NCBI GenBank assembly: GCA_011037195.1
Contig: JAAEAF010003150.1
Span: 62,001-126,000, forward strand
Reading direction: 5' to 3'
DNA: 64,000 nt
From: Triatoma infestans
Taxonomy: Eukaryota; Arthropoda; Insecta; Hemiptera; Reduviidae
Shown: positions 38,482-51,600 of the stretch, in pieces
Numbering within the stretch: position 1 is the first letter of the stretch
Layout of the letters: the number at the start of each line of letters is the position of its first letter
Program-made: the position numbers and the translations under genes
Notes under the pieces: model-generated
Databases searched by the model: none
What the model saw: only the letters and a program-made list of their open reading frames with translations
Told to the model about the DNA's origin: nothing

Positions 38482-41400
38482 ATGATGGTAAGAATGGACT
38501 TTTATTGAGATGTTTTCTTTTTACTTCATTATCACTACATATATAATATATTTTAAATTTTGTTTAGGACGGCATTGATGATGAACATGAAGTTCTAAAC
38601 TGTGGAAATCAAAAAGTATTTTATTTGTGAATTAAGCTTTTTTAGATTTTTTATTTGTCTGAAATTTTATTTATTAATCAATATCTTATCCTTTTTAGGA
38701 AGGGCGATCGGAAACTGTTGATTTAACTGATAATTCACTTATTGTAGACATTTCTGATGCCCTTAGTGAGAAAGACAAAGTTAAATTTACTGTTCATACA
38801 AAAGTGAGTAATTCAAACAGTCAGAAATGTTGTGTCTAAACCAATTATGTACAAGGAACTTACTGAATTTACTCTTTTTCTAGACTTCATTGCCAGAGTT
38901 TCAAAAAACAGATTTTACTGTTGTTAGACAACATGAAGAATTTGTATGGCTTTATGATAGATTTGAGGAGAATGAAGACTACTCAGGATATATTGTAAGA
39001 TATTCTATTATTTATATTATTTAAATGTACAGTTACAATTACGTGGGAATTCAGTGGTGTTACTTTATCTTCTCTTTTATAAAAATGAATTATGTTCTCC
39101 ACATAACTTGAAAATGAAGGTAATGATTGTTTACTAAATTCTAATTCTCGCCTATCTCAGGAGCTCAATTGAACTTTTTTGAAGGCCCCCTTTTGATCAA
39201 TGAATATTAGAAATTTTTACATAACATTACAATTTGTGTGTCTGGAAGTTGTAATGTTATGAATACAGCCTTCTCGAATGTCTCCTTGAGCAGATTTGAG
39301 AAAAGAAAGACGTAATATTGGATGGCTGTAATAAGCATTGCTTTCCAGCCAATGGTAGGCGATGGAAAAAAGGAAAACATGTCAGTTAAAAAAGAAAACT
39401 TAAAGCGTGAAATATAATTAAGATTATCTTGAAACCAAGGGCGTCTACATCTTGAATCCAGAAAAACAGTTTTTTTGTATTGGTTGATTCATCTGTGTGT
39501 TATGTAAAGTTAGTAACAGAATTATTTAGTTTAATTATTGATTTTCGCTTGATAAGTTTCTCATTAAGATCGAAATGTAAATTTTTGTGAAATATTACAT
39601 GGTAAGCAGTTGAAGGTCGAGAGTCAAATTCATTTGACCGGATCTAGGCTTATTGTTAATTTGCGCGGAATCTGAATGAAGTACGCGAGAAGAAGGTAGA
39701 TAACTTTATTCTGCTTGACAAAAATATTAAGTCTTTCTTTATCTTGAATAACCAGCAGTAATTTGAGTTTTAGATTTCTGTTGGAATTTCATTCCAAGAA
39801 GTGTATGTCATCTTTAAAGGTGTTTAGGGTTTTTAAAAAACTCTTTGATGTGACCTTATAGTAATACTTATTTATAGAAACGCTTTTGAATACCTTGAGA
39901 ATAAAATGAACATCATGCTTCCAAACCGGTAAGTTTTGGAATACCTGCAACCTCCAGTCTACTGGGCTTTGCTAGCTCCAGTCTACTGGGTAGGCATAAC
40001 CGTAGAATAATATAGCCATATATAACGGTCGCTAGCGCGAACCCTTTGTTAAAAATTTTGTCCAATTTGCAAACCCCTTGTTCTTCTGTTTTACTTACCA
40101 CCATGAATTGTACTTTATTTTGGTTTGTATAATATCTCTTGTCATTGAATGTCTTATTAGGGTATTTTCTTAATTTTTTCTTCTTTTTTGGTAATACATT
40201 GAGCGATAAACTTTGTACGGTAACCTAACAAAAATTTATCTTTGCGGTTTATCCGTTGTGGCATGCTTTTTTTTTATTGGATCTGACCGGTTTCTGATTC
40301 TCATAGATCAAGTTCGTTTAAAGCGTTCAATTTAACTTAAAATTTTGCCATTAACCACATTGAAGTCAACTTTTTTTATAAGAACTTACCAGACGATGGA
40401 TGAGAATCAGAAACCATTCAACTTGATTATGGTTCCCCATATTATGACGTATATGAGACGTTTGCAAACGGGCCAGAACCAATAACAAGATGTATGCTAC
40501 TTTGGATAAAATCCCAGATGTTATGCTGTAGCACTGCGGACTCAACTACATAATGAGAAATTAGTATGTGCGGCATTTACAGATTGTTTGAAATTATTGT
40601 TTATCTCTACAAGAACGAATTGGAATTATGCACAAGCTGTCATAATAATAGTTTTATGTGAAATAAGGTTTTTTGCTTGAGGATTCAAGTGTTATTAAGA
40701 AAAATCTAGGCTAGACGTGCAAGGCTAGTTGCAAACACGTAATTTATGGTTTCATCCTCTTTCTTTTTTAGAATGAACGGTCGGGTAATTCACAGAGGAT
40801 TTTCAATTTCTGATTGTTTATTTTGTTTCAAGAGATTAAAAACGTTGTATTTTGTTTTAAGAGATTATAAAGTTTGGTTTATATTTTTTTTACATTTATA
40901 TCTAGTTTTCAGATGTAAAATCTGTGGTTGTAATGACAGTAGTATTTTTCCTTCTATGGAAAATTGCTACTTTCTCTTCAAGCCAAACTCATTAATTCAG
41001 ATATATGAAGAAAATCTGTCAGAGTTCTTTCCAGCTATTCTGTACAGTTTTCAAGTAACTTCCTTGAATATGTAATTCTTTAATTGCTGTTTAATCGTTG
41101 CATTGAAAACTATCTGTATAAGTTTTATAATCTAATGCTGGGTTCCAAGGAGGACGATTCCGCCCTCTATGGTGGGCTGGAACGATCCTGAGAGTGCTTA
41201 TTGTAAATTAAAGGTTATCTTGATTAAAGGATGCCTTGAACGAAGTAGGCTGTCTTCTGAATGTACTAATCATAGAGATGGTGATAGTAGGTAATTTGTA
41301 GATAGATGTAATTTGTAAATATATAGAACTCACATTTTGGAAACAACAAATATACCTTCACTTAAATGGAAGATTTAAGCATAGTATGGAACCCCTATAA

Positions 41401-42784
41401 TTAAAGCTGTATGCTTTTCTTTTAACGCAAGATTCTAAAAATTCATTCTAAATCATACTATATTTCTCTTTTTCAGATACCTCCAGCTCCTCCGAGACCA
41501 GATTTCGATGCTTCTAGAGAAAAACTTCAGAAACTTGGAGAAGGAGAAGGAACCATTACGAAAGAAGAATACACAAAAATGAAACAAGAACTTGAAGCGT
41601 TAGTTTTGTTATGTTCATTATGTATATATACATATACAGTATAATTGCATTTAATCTGCATTAATAATATGGCTAAGAGATAAGAATTTATTTTTTTATA
41701 AATGGAATTGTTTGTATTATGAAAGTCTGGATATATATATGAGATATTAAAATATGAAATTATTTTAGTGAATATTTGGCGACATTTAAGAAGACTGTAG
41801 CTATGCATGAAGTATTTCTCTGCAGACTCGCTGCTCACCCAGTTTTTAGAAATGATCATAATTTTAGAGTATTCTTGGAATACGACCATGATCTAGCTGT
41901 TAGATCAAAAAATAAAATGGAAATGATAGAGGTAAATAATTTATGATGTTATTCGTACCGCTGGATAACATCTGGGATTTTATCCGTCGTAACCGTTCCT
42001 GACCGGTTTCGGATTTTCATCCATCGTCAGAGCAGATTTATTAAGTTCGGGTCGAGAGTTCACGTCAACGCAATGTTTCTGTTACCCACAAAGTTGTTGG
42101 TGTGTAACAGAAACATTGCGTTGACGAACAAACTTGTTGGTGCGGGAGATTATAAGGTTATGTTTGTGTGTGTGTGTTTAGTGTAAAATAAATTATGATT
42201 ATACATTAGAAAATAGTGTATAATAAATAGCATGTTATACACTTTGTATAGCATGTTGAAGGATACTTTATAACTAAATTTTAATAGTGGTGTTAAGTAT
42301 GCCCACTGTTTTATCAAGTCATTTTTATTGTTGGGGGGGGGGATAAGAAATTTCAGGCGTATACTGTACTTATAAAGTTTAAAGAAAGGCAATCCAAAGT
42401 TTATGGTCAGTCTAAAGTTTGTACAAATAATAAATAAATGTGAAATCCAAGCAGGGTTAATACAAGAAAATATGTAGGTGAATTCATATGTAAGAAGGTT
42501 GGCCAGCAAAGGCAAATTGGAGATCATATTAAAATAAATAATACAGGAAACCAAATGTATTCGTTTTTTATTTTTATCATGCTTCAATGATATTAATTTA
42601 TGTTTAAATTAAATTAAGAATATGTTGAGAGGTATGTCGTGGTGGCATTTGTTAAGGTATTTTTTTAATAGGACGCGATAGCTAATTTAAAAAGTATATC
42701 ATGCATATAATCCGTATTTTTAATCGGGAGAAAAAGAGAATTTGGTTCCACAGGCTAGAATATAGGAGGGGCACGCATCATGCA

Positions 42785-42815
<31 letters not shown>

Positions 42816-45800
42816 CTACGTATATTTATATATATAAGTGTGTTTTATTTATTTTAATATATATGTAGATCTGTGTTTTATATTAGGTGGTGGTATGTTT
42901 GTAACATAGTTAGATGTGGGGAAGACCTTAAAGAGTGTGTCTGAGTTATAGTTTATTTGGTCATTCATTATGTTTTTGTGGATAGTCTTGATTTGTATAT
43001 TTCTATTGTTCCTAGAATGTCCCATTCGTCTTCCTTTTGTGCCATGATGTAATAGGACCATTGTTTTGTCTAGGTCTAGGTTGTTCTTTGTAAGGTGTTA
43101 GCATAAGTGGAGTCGGTTTTGTACTTGTATGAGCGTAGATGTTCTTTAAACCTGTCTTTGAGGGTCTTCCAATCTGGCTTACTTACGTGCAATTGCATTC
43201 GGGGCAAGAGAGTTTGTAATACCACTTTTGTCACACATATTGGTTGCTTCTGTATGTGCGCAAATTTTGTTTACAAGTTTACTATTTGTTTTGAACGCTG
43301 TTCTCTAGCCTAGTTTTTTGAAAAAGTTTGTCAGTTTGTAAACCTCGTTCCCTATGTACCTGAAAGTGGTTGCAGTTTAGTCTGAGTTTTCATAATAATT
43401 TGTTGACAGTGCTAGCAGGGTAACCGCTTTTTGTGACTATGGTGTTGAGTTCTTGTTTGTAGTTGGTCGCTGTGATTGGTATAGTTTTTTAGCCAGTTAG
43501 GGTCTGAGGGCTGCTAGTTTGTGTTGAATGGGATGATGGGAACTGGAAAGTATTATGGTGTCAGTAGAAGAGGGTTTTCTTAAATCCTGTAGTCTATTTT
43601 GTTGTTATTTCTGGTAATATAAAATTCAACTAAAAAAAGATGCATGCACCTCTTATTAAATTCTAGCCTGTGGAACCAAATTCTCTTCTTTCCCTGATTA
43701 AAAATACATATTGTTTGCATGATATACTTTTGAAATTACCTATCGCGCCCTATTAAAAAAATACCTTAACAAATGCCACCACGTGACATATCTCTCAACA
43801 TATTCTTAATTTAATTTAAACATACGTGAAGCATGATAAATAAAAACGAATACATTTGATTTCCTGTTTATTTATTTTAATATGATCTCCACTTTACCGT
43901 TTGCTGGCCAACCTTCTTACATATCAATTTACCAACATATTTTCTTATATTAACCTTGCTTGAATTTCACATTTATTTATTATTTGTACAAGCTTTTGCT
44001 GACCATAAACTTTGCATTGCCTTTCTTCAAACTTTATCAGTACAGTATACGCCTGAAATTCTTATCCCCCTCCTAATAAAAAGGACTTGCTAAAGCAGTG
44101 GTCATACCACTTAAAACCACTATTAAAATTTAGTTATGAAGTACCCTTCAAAACATGCTATCTATTATGCACTATTTTCTAATGTATAATCATAATTTGT
44201 AATAATTCCATTTTGTCATTAAACACACACACGCAGTAACATAAACTTATAATGTCCTGCACATATATACAACCAACAAACCAACAAGTGTAAATGTTAG
44301 AGAAACATTGCGTTGACGTGAACTCGCTACACGAACTTGGTGAATTTGCTTTGACGATAGATGAACAAAAGGAATATGCATGCGGATAAAAAACCAGATG
44401 TAAATAATTTACTTCATTACTTACTCACTCTTAGTAAGAGGAAGTATTCCAATCTTGCCAGATTTACCAAATTGGGTTTTTACCGGAAATACATGTTTTG
44501 GGGTTCCCTAATAAGAAAAAAAAATTATTTTAGTGAATGATCTCTTTATGTGTGTGTTCGTATATCTCTGTGTGAGTGTGTGCTTGCGTGTATGTGAGTT
44601 TGTATTAAAAGAATATCTCAAAAACGAAAAATCGCAGGGAGCACAACCTTGATGTTCCGTTAAGGTACTAACGGCATTGGACACGAAAATTTCGAGCAAA
44701 ATCCATCACCGGAAGTGCGACTTTACTGAATTTTTTTTTTTCTTCAGTTTTTCGTAATTTTCTCGATAACGACTCCAACGACTTTTTTTTTTTGACTTCG
44801 TATACTAACTACATACATACATAAATACCTATCCTGGGCATTTTTTTTTTTTTTTTTTTTTTTTGATAGGGTTCTAGAAGAATAGTAGCATTATGGTTCA
44901 CTCTAATGTACCCAAATTAATTCAGTATAACGTATGGTTTTTCCATCAATGCAATATTAATACAAGCATTACAGCATTACATTACATTACAAGCATGGAA
45001 GGATTTCAAATTTGAAGAAAAACGGTTAATTGGCGTTGCGATTTTTTAGAATAAATAGATTTCTGAATTTTTTGGAATATTCTCGAAAACGGTTACAACA
45101 ATTTCCTTTAAACTTGGTATGCTAACTGGACAGATATAATAAACATATTATACTTTACACTTTTATTTGAAACATTTTTCCAATAAAAATTATATTGGAT
45201 AGTTGTGAGCAATTTGTGGTTAATTTCAAATGTTATGTGTAGTTGGTTCAGTGTTTTTAGAGCGCTTTACTGGGCTATACTATAATCATCACCTGCTTCT
45301 CTACCTGCCAAGATTTCTATAGGTTGGAGCTTATCCTACACCCACCCATTTATATGTTAGGACAGAAACGTAAAATTTTAGGGGTTTAAAGAAAATGTCA
45401 TTTTATATATAGTCATATTAAAAGGAGTGAGAGAAAGTCATGTGAGTGTTTTAAATCAGATTTTTTTATTCTGCCTACTTCTCTTACTGCTGTAAAAGGA
45501 AATATTATAAATATGTCAGATTTGCGAAATAGTTTTTTCACTGGAAAACACTAAATATTGTAAAATTATTGTATGACTTAACTAAATTATATTAGTTAAA
45601 TTGTAAAAATTCATGTTTAAAGAAAAATTGTTGGCTGAAATGCTGAAAGATGAAATCATTTGAGGCTTTCATATAAGATTTTTTTTTTAAATTTGTATAA
45701 ACATTTATTAGTTACATTCCAACTAATTACAGGGAGCGATGAAATCATTGTATAAAAGTACTGATGAACTTCTTCTTTCTGCAACGGTCAAAGATGTTAA

Positions 45801-48800
45801 TGAATTTTTTGAACAACAAAAGAACTTCCTAATTGAATATCATAATCACTTGCGAGAAGCTACTGTAAAAGCCGATCGAATGACTTCAAGACACAAAGGT
45901 GAGTTAATGTTTGTGAAATTAGTAATTAGTTTTGGTCTATTAGAAATGCTCAAGCATTTCTTGAAACAAGTTTATAATGTTTAAAATAAAAAATTAATTT
46001 TATTGACCTTTTTAAAATGATAATAGAAGTTGATCTCTGAATCTTACGAATCAACTTTTGTAACATTTTTACATATCCCTCTTTTTCACTGACCGAATGC
46101 TATTATTTCTTAAATATTTATTTTTACTTCTATTTTCAGATGTTGCTGACATATACATAAAAATATCTATGGCATTAACGCAAATGGCTACAACTGAACA
46201 TTCTGATTTAGAAAAGTTTTTAACAAAAGTTGCAGAAACATTTGAAAAGCTAAAGGTAAATGAAAGATTAAAATAAATGCTTTATTTCTTTATTATGGTT
46301 GGGTTTTGCTTTATAAATTATGCTTAACTTTTCGAATATTTTTAGAAAACAGAAGCACGAGTAGCGTCAGATGAAGATTTAAAACTGTCAGACACACTTC
46401 GCTATTATATGAGGGATACTTTCGCAGCTAAAAGATTACTGTATAAACGTTTACGGTGTTTAGCAAATTATGAAGCAGCCAATCGAAATTTGGAAAAAGC
46501 TAGATCAAAAAATAAGGATATTCTTGCTGTAAGATGGTTTGATATTACCTTTTTTTCGACTTCACTCAAGCAGTAAATCGCAGAACCCTTCGTAATAAAT
46601 AGTGTATACATTTATTCGGAATGTTCTTTAAGTTGAAAGCGGTAATTCTCTTTAAGAATGTAACTTTTCTGAATTTAGTTATATTCATTTAATAATTAAG
46701 GTCTTATTTTCGAGTAACAAAATGGAGGGCTAACTTCAGCGAGTTCTGCATGTTTGGAGTGTTAATCTTATAAGTTTATTTGTTCACTTTTTGCACTGTA
46801 AGCACATGTTTTGAAACTTTTTTACTCATATAATTCACAGTTAATTTATTCATTTAACACATGCTTTCCTAAGGGTCAAGAAGTTGCAGATGTAAGTTAT
46901 GATCATTATTTATTTTGTAAAATTAGGATCATATTTGCAATTTTTTGGTAACATTCCCTTTGTAATGTGTGCTATTGAGCGTGCTATTGTTCTGTGATTA
47001 CAAAACATTCATTGTAATTGTCTGATAGCACAATTGTCTAGTGTTAAGTACAAATTTCACAGGCAGCTTGTTATCAAAGAAAATGTCTTACTTCCAAGCT
47101 TATTATATTTTTTCCTGGCTTAAATTTCAAATTTTTCTATTGCAGCATATATTTTAACATTACTGTTATTTTTATTTTAGAATGTTTATTAATTAATTAA
47201 ATAATTTAAAAAGCAATTTATATGACATTATCTTTTGTCCAGGCTGAAAAGGCCCAGCAAGAAGCTTGTGATAAATTTGAACAAATGTCAGACAAAGGTA
47301 AAGAAGGTAAGTTAAATTGTCAGCTTTCTGAAGAATTATTTAAAAAACTTTCTAAAAGTCTTTTATTTTAAATTTGTATATTTTATCCAACATTAACTTT
47401 AACAATTAAACGTTAAACAATTTGTATATGAATATTTGTTATTTTCATATTTATATTTATAATTGAATTTCTTTGAAGTTAGTTTCTTTCTTTTTCTTTA
47501 AATAATGTATTGTTTTTTAAAATAATATTAGTATTTGTTATTTCAGAATTAGTTGATTTCAAATCTAGAAGAGTTGCTGCTTTTCGTAAAAATTTAATAG
47601 ATTTAGCCGAACTTGAAATTAAACATGCAAAGGTAACATATAAAATTTTAACATAAGATTATTTTAATTTTAATTATTTTAGGTGGGAATAAAAACTTTA
47701 TTTTTGTGAGATTCTGTTTTAAGAATGTAACGATTTAAATTTGGTAAATAAATTTTGATATTCTTAGTTTTATTATTTCATGACATAAATTTTAAATGAA
47801 ATTTTTTCCTTGAAATTTTATTGAAAGGAAATAATTTATCTACAGCATAAATATACATGCGACTATGGATGAAATTGTAGATGTTATCCACCATTGCGGA
47901 CCCATCCACATACCCAAGAAATAAATATGTTTCAGTTCACGTGATAAAGATGTTGTCTTTGCGCGCGGTCCTGTTTATTAGCATTACTGTTTTTTTTTTC
48001 ATATAATTTTAAATTCTAAAATTATATATTTTATTTATTTAGGTTCTACCCTAAAGGTCATTAGCTTAGAAAGTCATTGTTTTGTACTTTATACTACATA
48101 GGAGTAGTCAGTTTTCTTGAGGAACATGGAACAATCTTCGTACACTATCTTGTCTTCCAGTGCTTTGTCTAGTGTCAGTGCCAGTCCTTTTCTACTCTCA
48201 TTTTATAAAGGTGTGGGCAGTCGTTTATAAGGTGTTTCACCGTCAGCATTTCAGCCAAATGAATGCAAGTCATCTGTTAGAGATCCCTAAGCGCTAGTCG
48301 TGACTGAAGCGGGAGTGGCCTGACCTCATCCAACCATGTCTGGCTCCAGTGTTGATAAACTTTGTTTTTGATCAATTCTCCGGCAGTGGTTATATTAAGA
48401 ACTGTCACGTTCCATCCAAATTCATCCTTCCTCTGTTAGCTTCAATGTCTGCTAGTGAATTGCCCTGGATAACACCGTGTTTTGCTCATCAATTTTCTTG
48501 TTTTGCACAATCATCTGTAAGTTGCAGTAGGATGTTTTGAACATTTCTGACAATAGGATGGCGTGTATTAGTGTCTGTAATGGATTTTATTGCGCTGAGG
48601 GAGTCCGAATATATATATATGTAATCCGAATATTTTTTATATATAGATGTATATATATTTGATTCTGGCAAGTTGTAAAGGTAGGTAGATTGTGTTTGGA
48701 ATGATCACAGACATGCCCACCTTAGTACCTGTTTTAGATGCGTCCGTATGGATGGGAGTGTAACGAGCGTAAGAGCTAATATTTCCAAGAAATAGATATT

Positions 48801-50751
48801 GAAATATATACTGGGTTGATTTTTTTTTTCAAATGTTGAGAGAGCGATATATCCGTCATCAATTCCAGACATGGTGCATGCAAGGGGTGTAAATCTAGTA
48901 TCTTCGGTCGATCGACATTGTAGCGTTCTAGTAAACCAGAGAAACGAGCTTGGACGCAGTTAACTGGTTTATAGTGGTGGTATTGCCCGAACATAGTAGT
49001 GAAAGTTGTATGTTTAGGCATAATGAGATTGTACTTACAAATGAAGCCCCGTCGAGATAGTCGCGTCTATATTAGGTTTGACCCATCGTTATCCTTTATT
49101 GTTCGAACTTTTTTCCATATTTCTTGTATTGAGGACTGGGAATTGATAGAAGCGACAAATTCCTGCCAAGATTTTCTTTTGGCATTTTTTATGGTCCAAT
49201 TTGCGACGGTTCTTAATTTTTTAAACCCTATTATATCCTCGAATTTGCGTGTGCGCTTACATTTATTAATAACTACCATTTTTGCTTTTGTTGTCTGTTT
49301 GCAATCCTTGTTCCACTAGGGCATTCTGGGCCGCTTTTGACATGGCACGATAATGGGGGTACTTTGTTCGGCTGCAGGTAGAACAAGGTCATTAAAAGTT
49401 TCAATTTTCGTGCTCAATGATCGCGATTGTATTTCTTCTTGTAAGTTGTAGAATCTATCCTGGATTAGGTTTGAATAATGTTTCCAGTCAGCAGACTCGA
49501 AATTCCATTTAGGATGGTAGATTTGGTGCATGAGTCGGAAGTTGTTGGGCTCTAGAACAACTGGGAAATGGTCACTGCCATGTAGGTCATTAATCACTGA
49601 AATTTAATGTATGGCGCTAGACTTCTATTTGCAAAACCAAGATCAATGGAGGAGGATGTGGTTAAGTTAGGTGAAAAGTGGGTAGGGCTTCCATCATTTA
49701 GGAGATGTATATTTGGGATCTTCCATTAAGAAGTTATAGATATTCAAACCTTGGTTTTGGGTAGTCTGGGACTGAGCTTCCTCTACAGCGGATTGGAACT
49801 GCTAAGATTGCCAAACAGAAGAAAAGAAAAGGCAAGCAACTAACGAGTATGTGCAGGTCTCGGCTAGTGAAAGGCTGGTTTTGTGGTAATATACATGCTA
49901 CGGATTATTAGTGAATCCAGAAGATGAATTTGAACTGCCATTGCTTCAAAATTCGTTTGAAGAGGAAGTTGCTCGGCATATTTCTTTTTTTATCATAATG
50001 GCCACTTCAGCCCAGGCAGTTTGTATTGTCTAATGATCACGAAATCTTATAAAGTGTATATGGTGTTTATGTAAAAGATGGGTCTCTTGAAGTGCGCAAC
50101 ACTTATTTGACATATTTGAAGTTTGCTGTGATTATTCTGGTACTTTGATTCATTTCTATACTTGATTATTTATTTGAAATTTCAAATTATATTTTTTATA
50201 CTTTTTATTTAAGTAAATAAAAGAAACTTGTATGCAATTAAATATTGCATTCGATTAAGATTTTCTAAATTTGAAGCCCATAAATATGTGTTTGCTTATA
50301 AAAGTGCCCACATTTTTATTCCGCTTGGTATAACACAAAGAATTCAAAACTTGAAGGTTCCGGATTGTCTTTCTTCATAGAAAATGCTACCTTATTGATT
50401 TTTTTTTCGGTTTTTCGCAATTATTTACGTATTTTCGCAGATTAGCTTTAAAGTTTAATTTAATAGATATATAATAATTTTCAATTGATATTTTAATATT
50501 TCTCGAGGGAAATTGATTTTGAATTAGTTCTTAGAGGTATAAGCAAGCTATTATGAATTGTATCAATTCTGGAAGTCACATATTGTATGTTGTATTATCT
50601 AGTTATCAACAAGAGTTTATGAAATCTGTAGATTAGATAGAATTTTTTTTACATAGATCCATAATTTTAATGAATACAGTTTATATTTGTTTTCCAGAGT
50701 CAAGTTCAGTTACTTAAATCCTGTATATCTTCATTGAAAGCAGAAGAGTGA
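38482..50751 (+). CDS. SNX6: sorting nexin 6 (PX-BAR, retromer-associated)
   Basis: Twelve coding exons: 38482-38487, 38568-38615, 38699-38803, 38884-38994, 41477-41598, 41769-41931, 45733-45898, 46140-46255, 46346-46528, 47243-47306, 47547-47632 and 50698-50751. All phases agree, giving 407 aa (human SNX6 has 406). Exon 1 encodes only Met-Met, as in the family start MM-[ED]-G. The PX domain (about 35-160) contains [33 protein letters not shown] and the SNX5/6 hallmark [22 protein letters not shown]-terminal BAR domain (about 180-407) includes [23 protein letters not shown]5/SNX6 pair with SNX1/SNX2 in the ESCPE-1/retromer coat that forms endosomal recycling tubules. SNX5 and SNX32 are the alternatives, but SNX6 fits best. 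Intron 6 contains a Penelope-containing palindrome and a dispersed repeat; intron 11 a dead LINE. AATAAA motifs follow near 51000 and 51100. Confidence 0.93.
40245..40530. repeat. inverted-pair copy of the same family in SNX6 intron 4
   Basis: It begins near GGTTTATCCGTTGTGGCATGC and ends near GATAAAATCCCAGATGTTAT. The left arm has the minus-strand remnant GAAACCGGUC without its CUGACGA side; the right arm keeps CAGACGATGGATGAGAATC plus a GAAAC box. There is no Penelope core. Confidence 0.55.
42001..42030 (-). ncRNA. hammerhead-ribozyme-like core in the palindrome arm
   Basis: Read on the minus strand: CUGACGA, then stem II GGAU/AUCC with a GAAA loop, then GAAAC and CGGUC, which can form a very short stem III (A-U, C-G) before the expected cleavage site GUC. 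All conserved hammerhead core bases are present. Stem I is only partly complementary. Hammerhead motifs are known in Penelope-like terminal repeats; activity here is inferred only. Confidence 0.55.
42787..42815 (+). repeat. TG microsatellite
   Basis: About 14 TG units lie at the inner end of the left arm of the Penelope-containing palindrome. Confidence 0.9.
42849..43400 (-). pseudogene. Penelope-like GIY-YIG endonuclease remnant
   Basis: Minus-strand frames, with shifts between them, spell [11 protein letters not shown], then [63 protein letters not shown] and [20 protein letters not shown]. This order (Lys/Ser-Gly linker, CPxCxxxY, FKEH, final EIY-K) is that of the GIY-YIG domain at the C-terminus of Penelope-like reverse transcriptases. 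At least three frame breaks make it non-functional. The upstream reverse transcriptase domain is absent. Confidence 0.75.
44430..45461 (-). repeat. dispersed repeat family R, copy 7
   Basis: This is a reverse-orientation, nearly complete copy in SNX6 intron 6: the 3' hairpin side (CTCTTAGTAAGAGGAAG) is at the left, and the 5' end (GTGAGTGTTTTAAATCAGAT) at the right. The internal GT tract at about 44545-44605 marks the same place as the CA tract of other copies. Confidence 0.6.
46874..46891 (+). other. candidate 18-nt in-frame microexon in SNX6 intron 9
   Basis: Inside the intron between exons 9 and 10, a pyrimidine-rich acceptor (gctttcctaag) is followed by 18 bases encoding GQEVAD and then a good donor (gtaagt). 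Both flanking exon boundaries are phase 0, so inclusion would add six residues in the BAR domain without a frameshift. Human SNX6 has no insert here. It may be chance. Confidence 0.25.
48085..50110 (-). pseudogene. I/Jockey-like LINE remnant in SNX6 intron 11
   Basis: In minus-strand order there is an endonuclease piece ([20 protein letters not shown] near 49960; then [16 protein letters not shown] and [14 protein letters not shown] near 49590), a linker ([15 protein letters not shown]), an RNase H piece ([19 protein letters not shown] near 48740 and [13 protein letters not shown] near 48610) and a C-terminal stretch ([17 protein letters not shown]). The reverse transcriptase domain between linker and RNase H is almost entirely missing, so this is an internally deleted, dead copy. 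It is antisense to SNX6. Confidence 0.75.
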
Positions 50752-51600
50752 CAAGAAATTACTTCTTTTGACTGAATTTATTAAACCGTGCTAATTATCA
50801 TATCATATTATTTCAAGTCTTTCTTTTATTTTTTGTTCATTTTATTACTGTCTTACATTCCACTGTATTTATTATGCATAATCAATTAAACATTCTTGAA
50901 TTTAAATTGTGAATTGTGATTGGTGGTAACTAGCAATTTGCTGAAGCTGTTATTAAGATCTATCATTCTGGAAGCGGTAGGAATCCAGCCATTGTTTGTT
51001 AAATAAATTTTACTTACTTATTGTTAATTTTTTTTTATGTATATATACATATTATTCAGATTTAAATTTTTTGATATACATATATGTAAAATTGTGAAAT
51101 AAATATAAATCACAAATATTATTAAAAGAGTGTAAAGGACTCAAAAATGCTTAAAAATAAATAAAATAATAAAATAGATTCAAATTTTATATTTTATTAT
51201 TGTCAGATATCTTTGAAATTGTTCCATTTTTAATTTATTATTTATGAATTTGCATAGTTCATTTGTAATTTTGACTTTTTTTTCAATTCAAACAACGTCT
51301 TAAACTATGTCAAAACTTATGATGTGTTTAAATAAGTCTCTATATGCTCTTTATTGACCTATTTTGTTATATATTATGTAAAATGTTATTATATTTTTCT
51401 CGGTGCATCTTTATAAATTATATATATAACTCAAAGTTATAATTTCTCTGTGTTATAATTATAACTTAAAAACCTGTTTTACTTAATTTAGATTTTAAAG
51501 AAATCTGGTATGAAACACTCAAACGACTTTTTCTTACTGCAATTATCATGGTTACAATTGATTTAATTCTCTATAAAATATACCTACCTACCCTTTGGCG

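Larger units (their letters stand above)
41968..44401. mobile_element. long palindromic element enclosing a Penelope-like core
   Basis: The outer ends are inverted: ACATCTGGGATTTTATCCG at the left, and CGGATAAAAAACCAGATGT at the right. Inverted similarity continues inward: the CAACGCAATGTTTCTG segment at about 42070 pairs with AGAAACATTGCGTTGACG at about 44300, and about 600 bp at 42160-42785 pair with 43640-44260, including TCTAGCCTGTGGAACCAAAT at about 43660. The roughly 850-bp centre is a broken Penelope-like endonuclease region. The left outer arm carries a hammerhead-like core at 42001-42030; in the right arm the equivalent stretch (about 44335-44365) has lost the GAAAC side by a small deletion. 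It lies in SNX6 intron 6. Confidence 0.75.

Noticed and set aside
40746..41075. 109-codon plus-strand ORF in SNX6 intron 4
   Set aside because: Low-complexity Phe/Leu-rich composition of AT-rich intron DNA, no motif, and no fit to SNX6.
42150..42587. 145-codon minus-strand ORF
   Set aside because: It lies in the arm of the Penelope-containing palindrome; the inverted copy at 43.9-44.2 kb does not keep it open.
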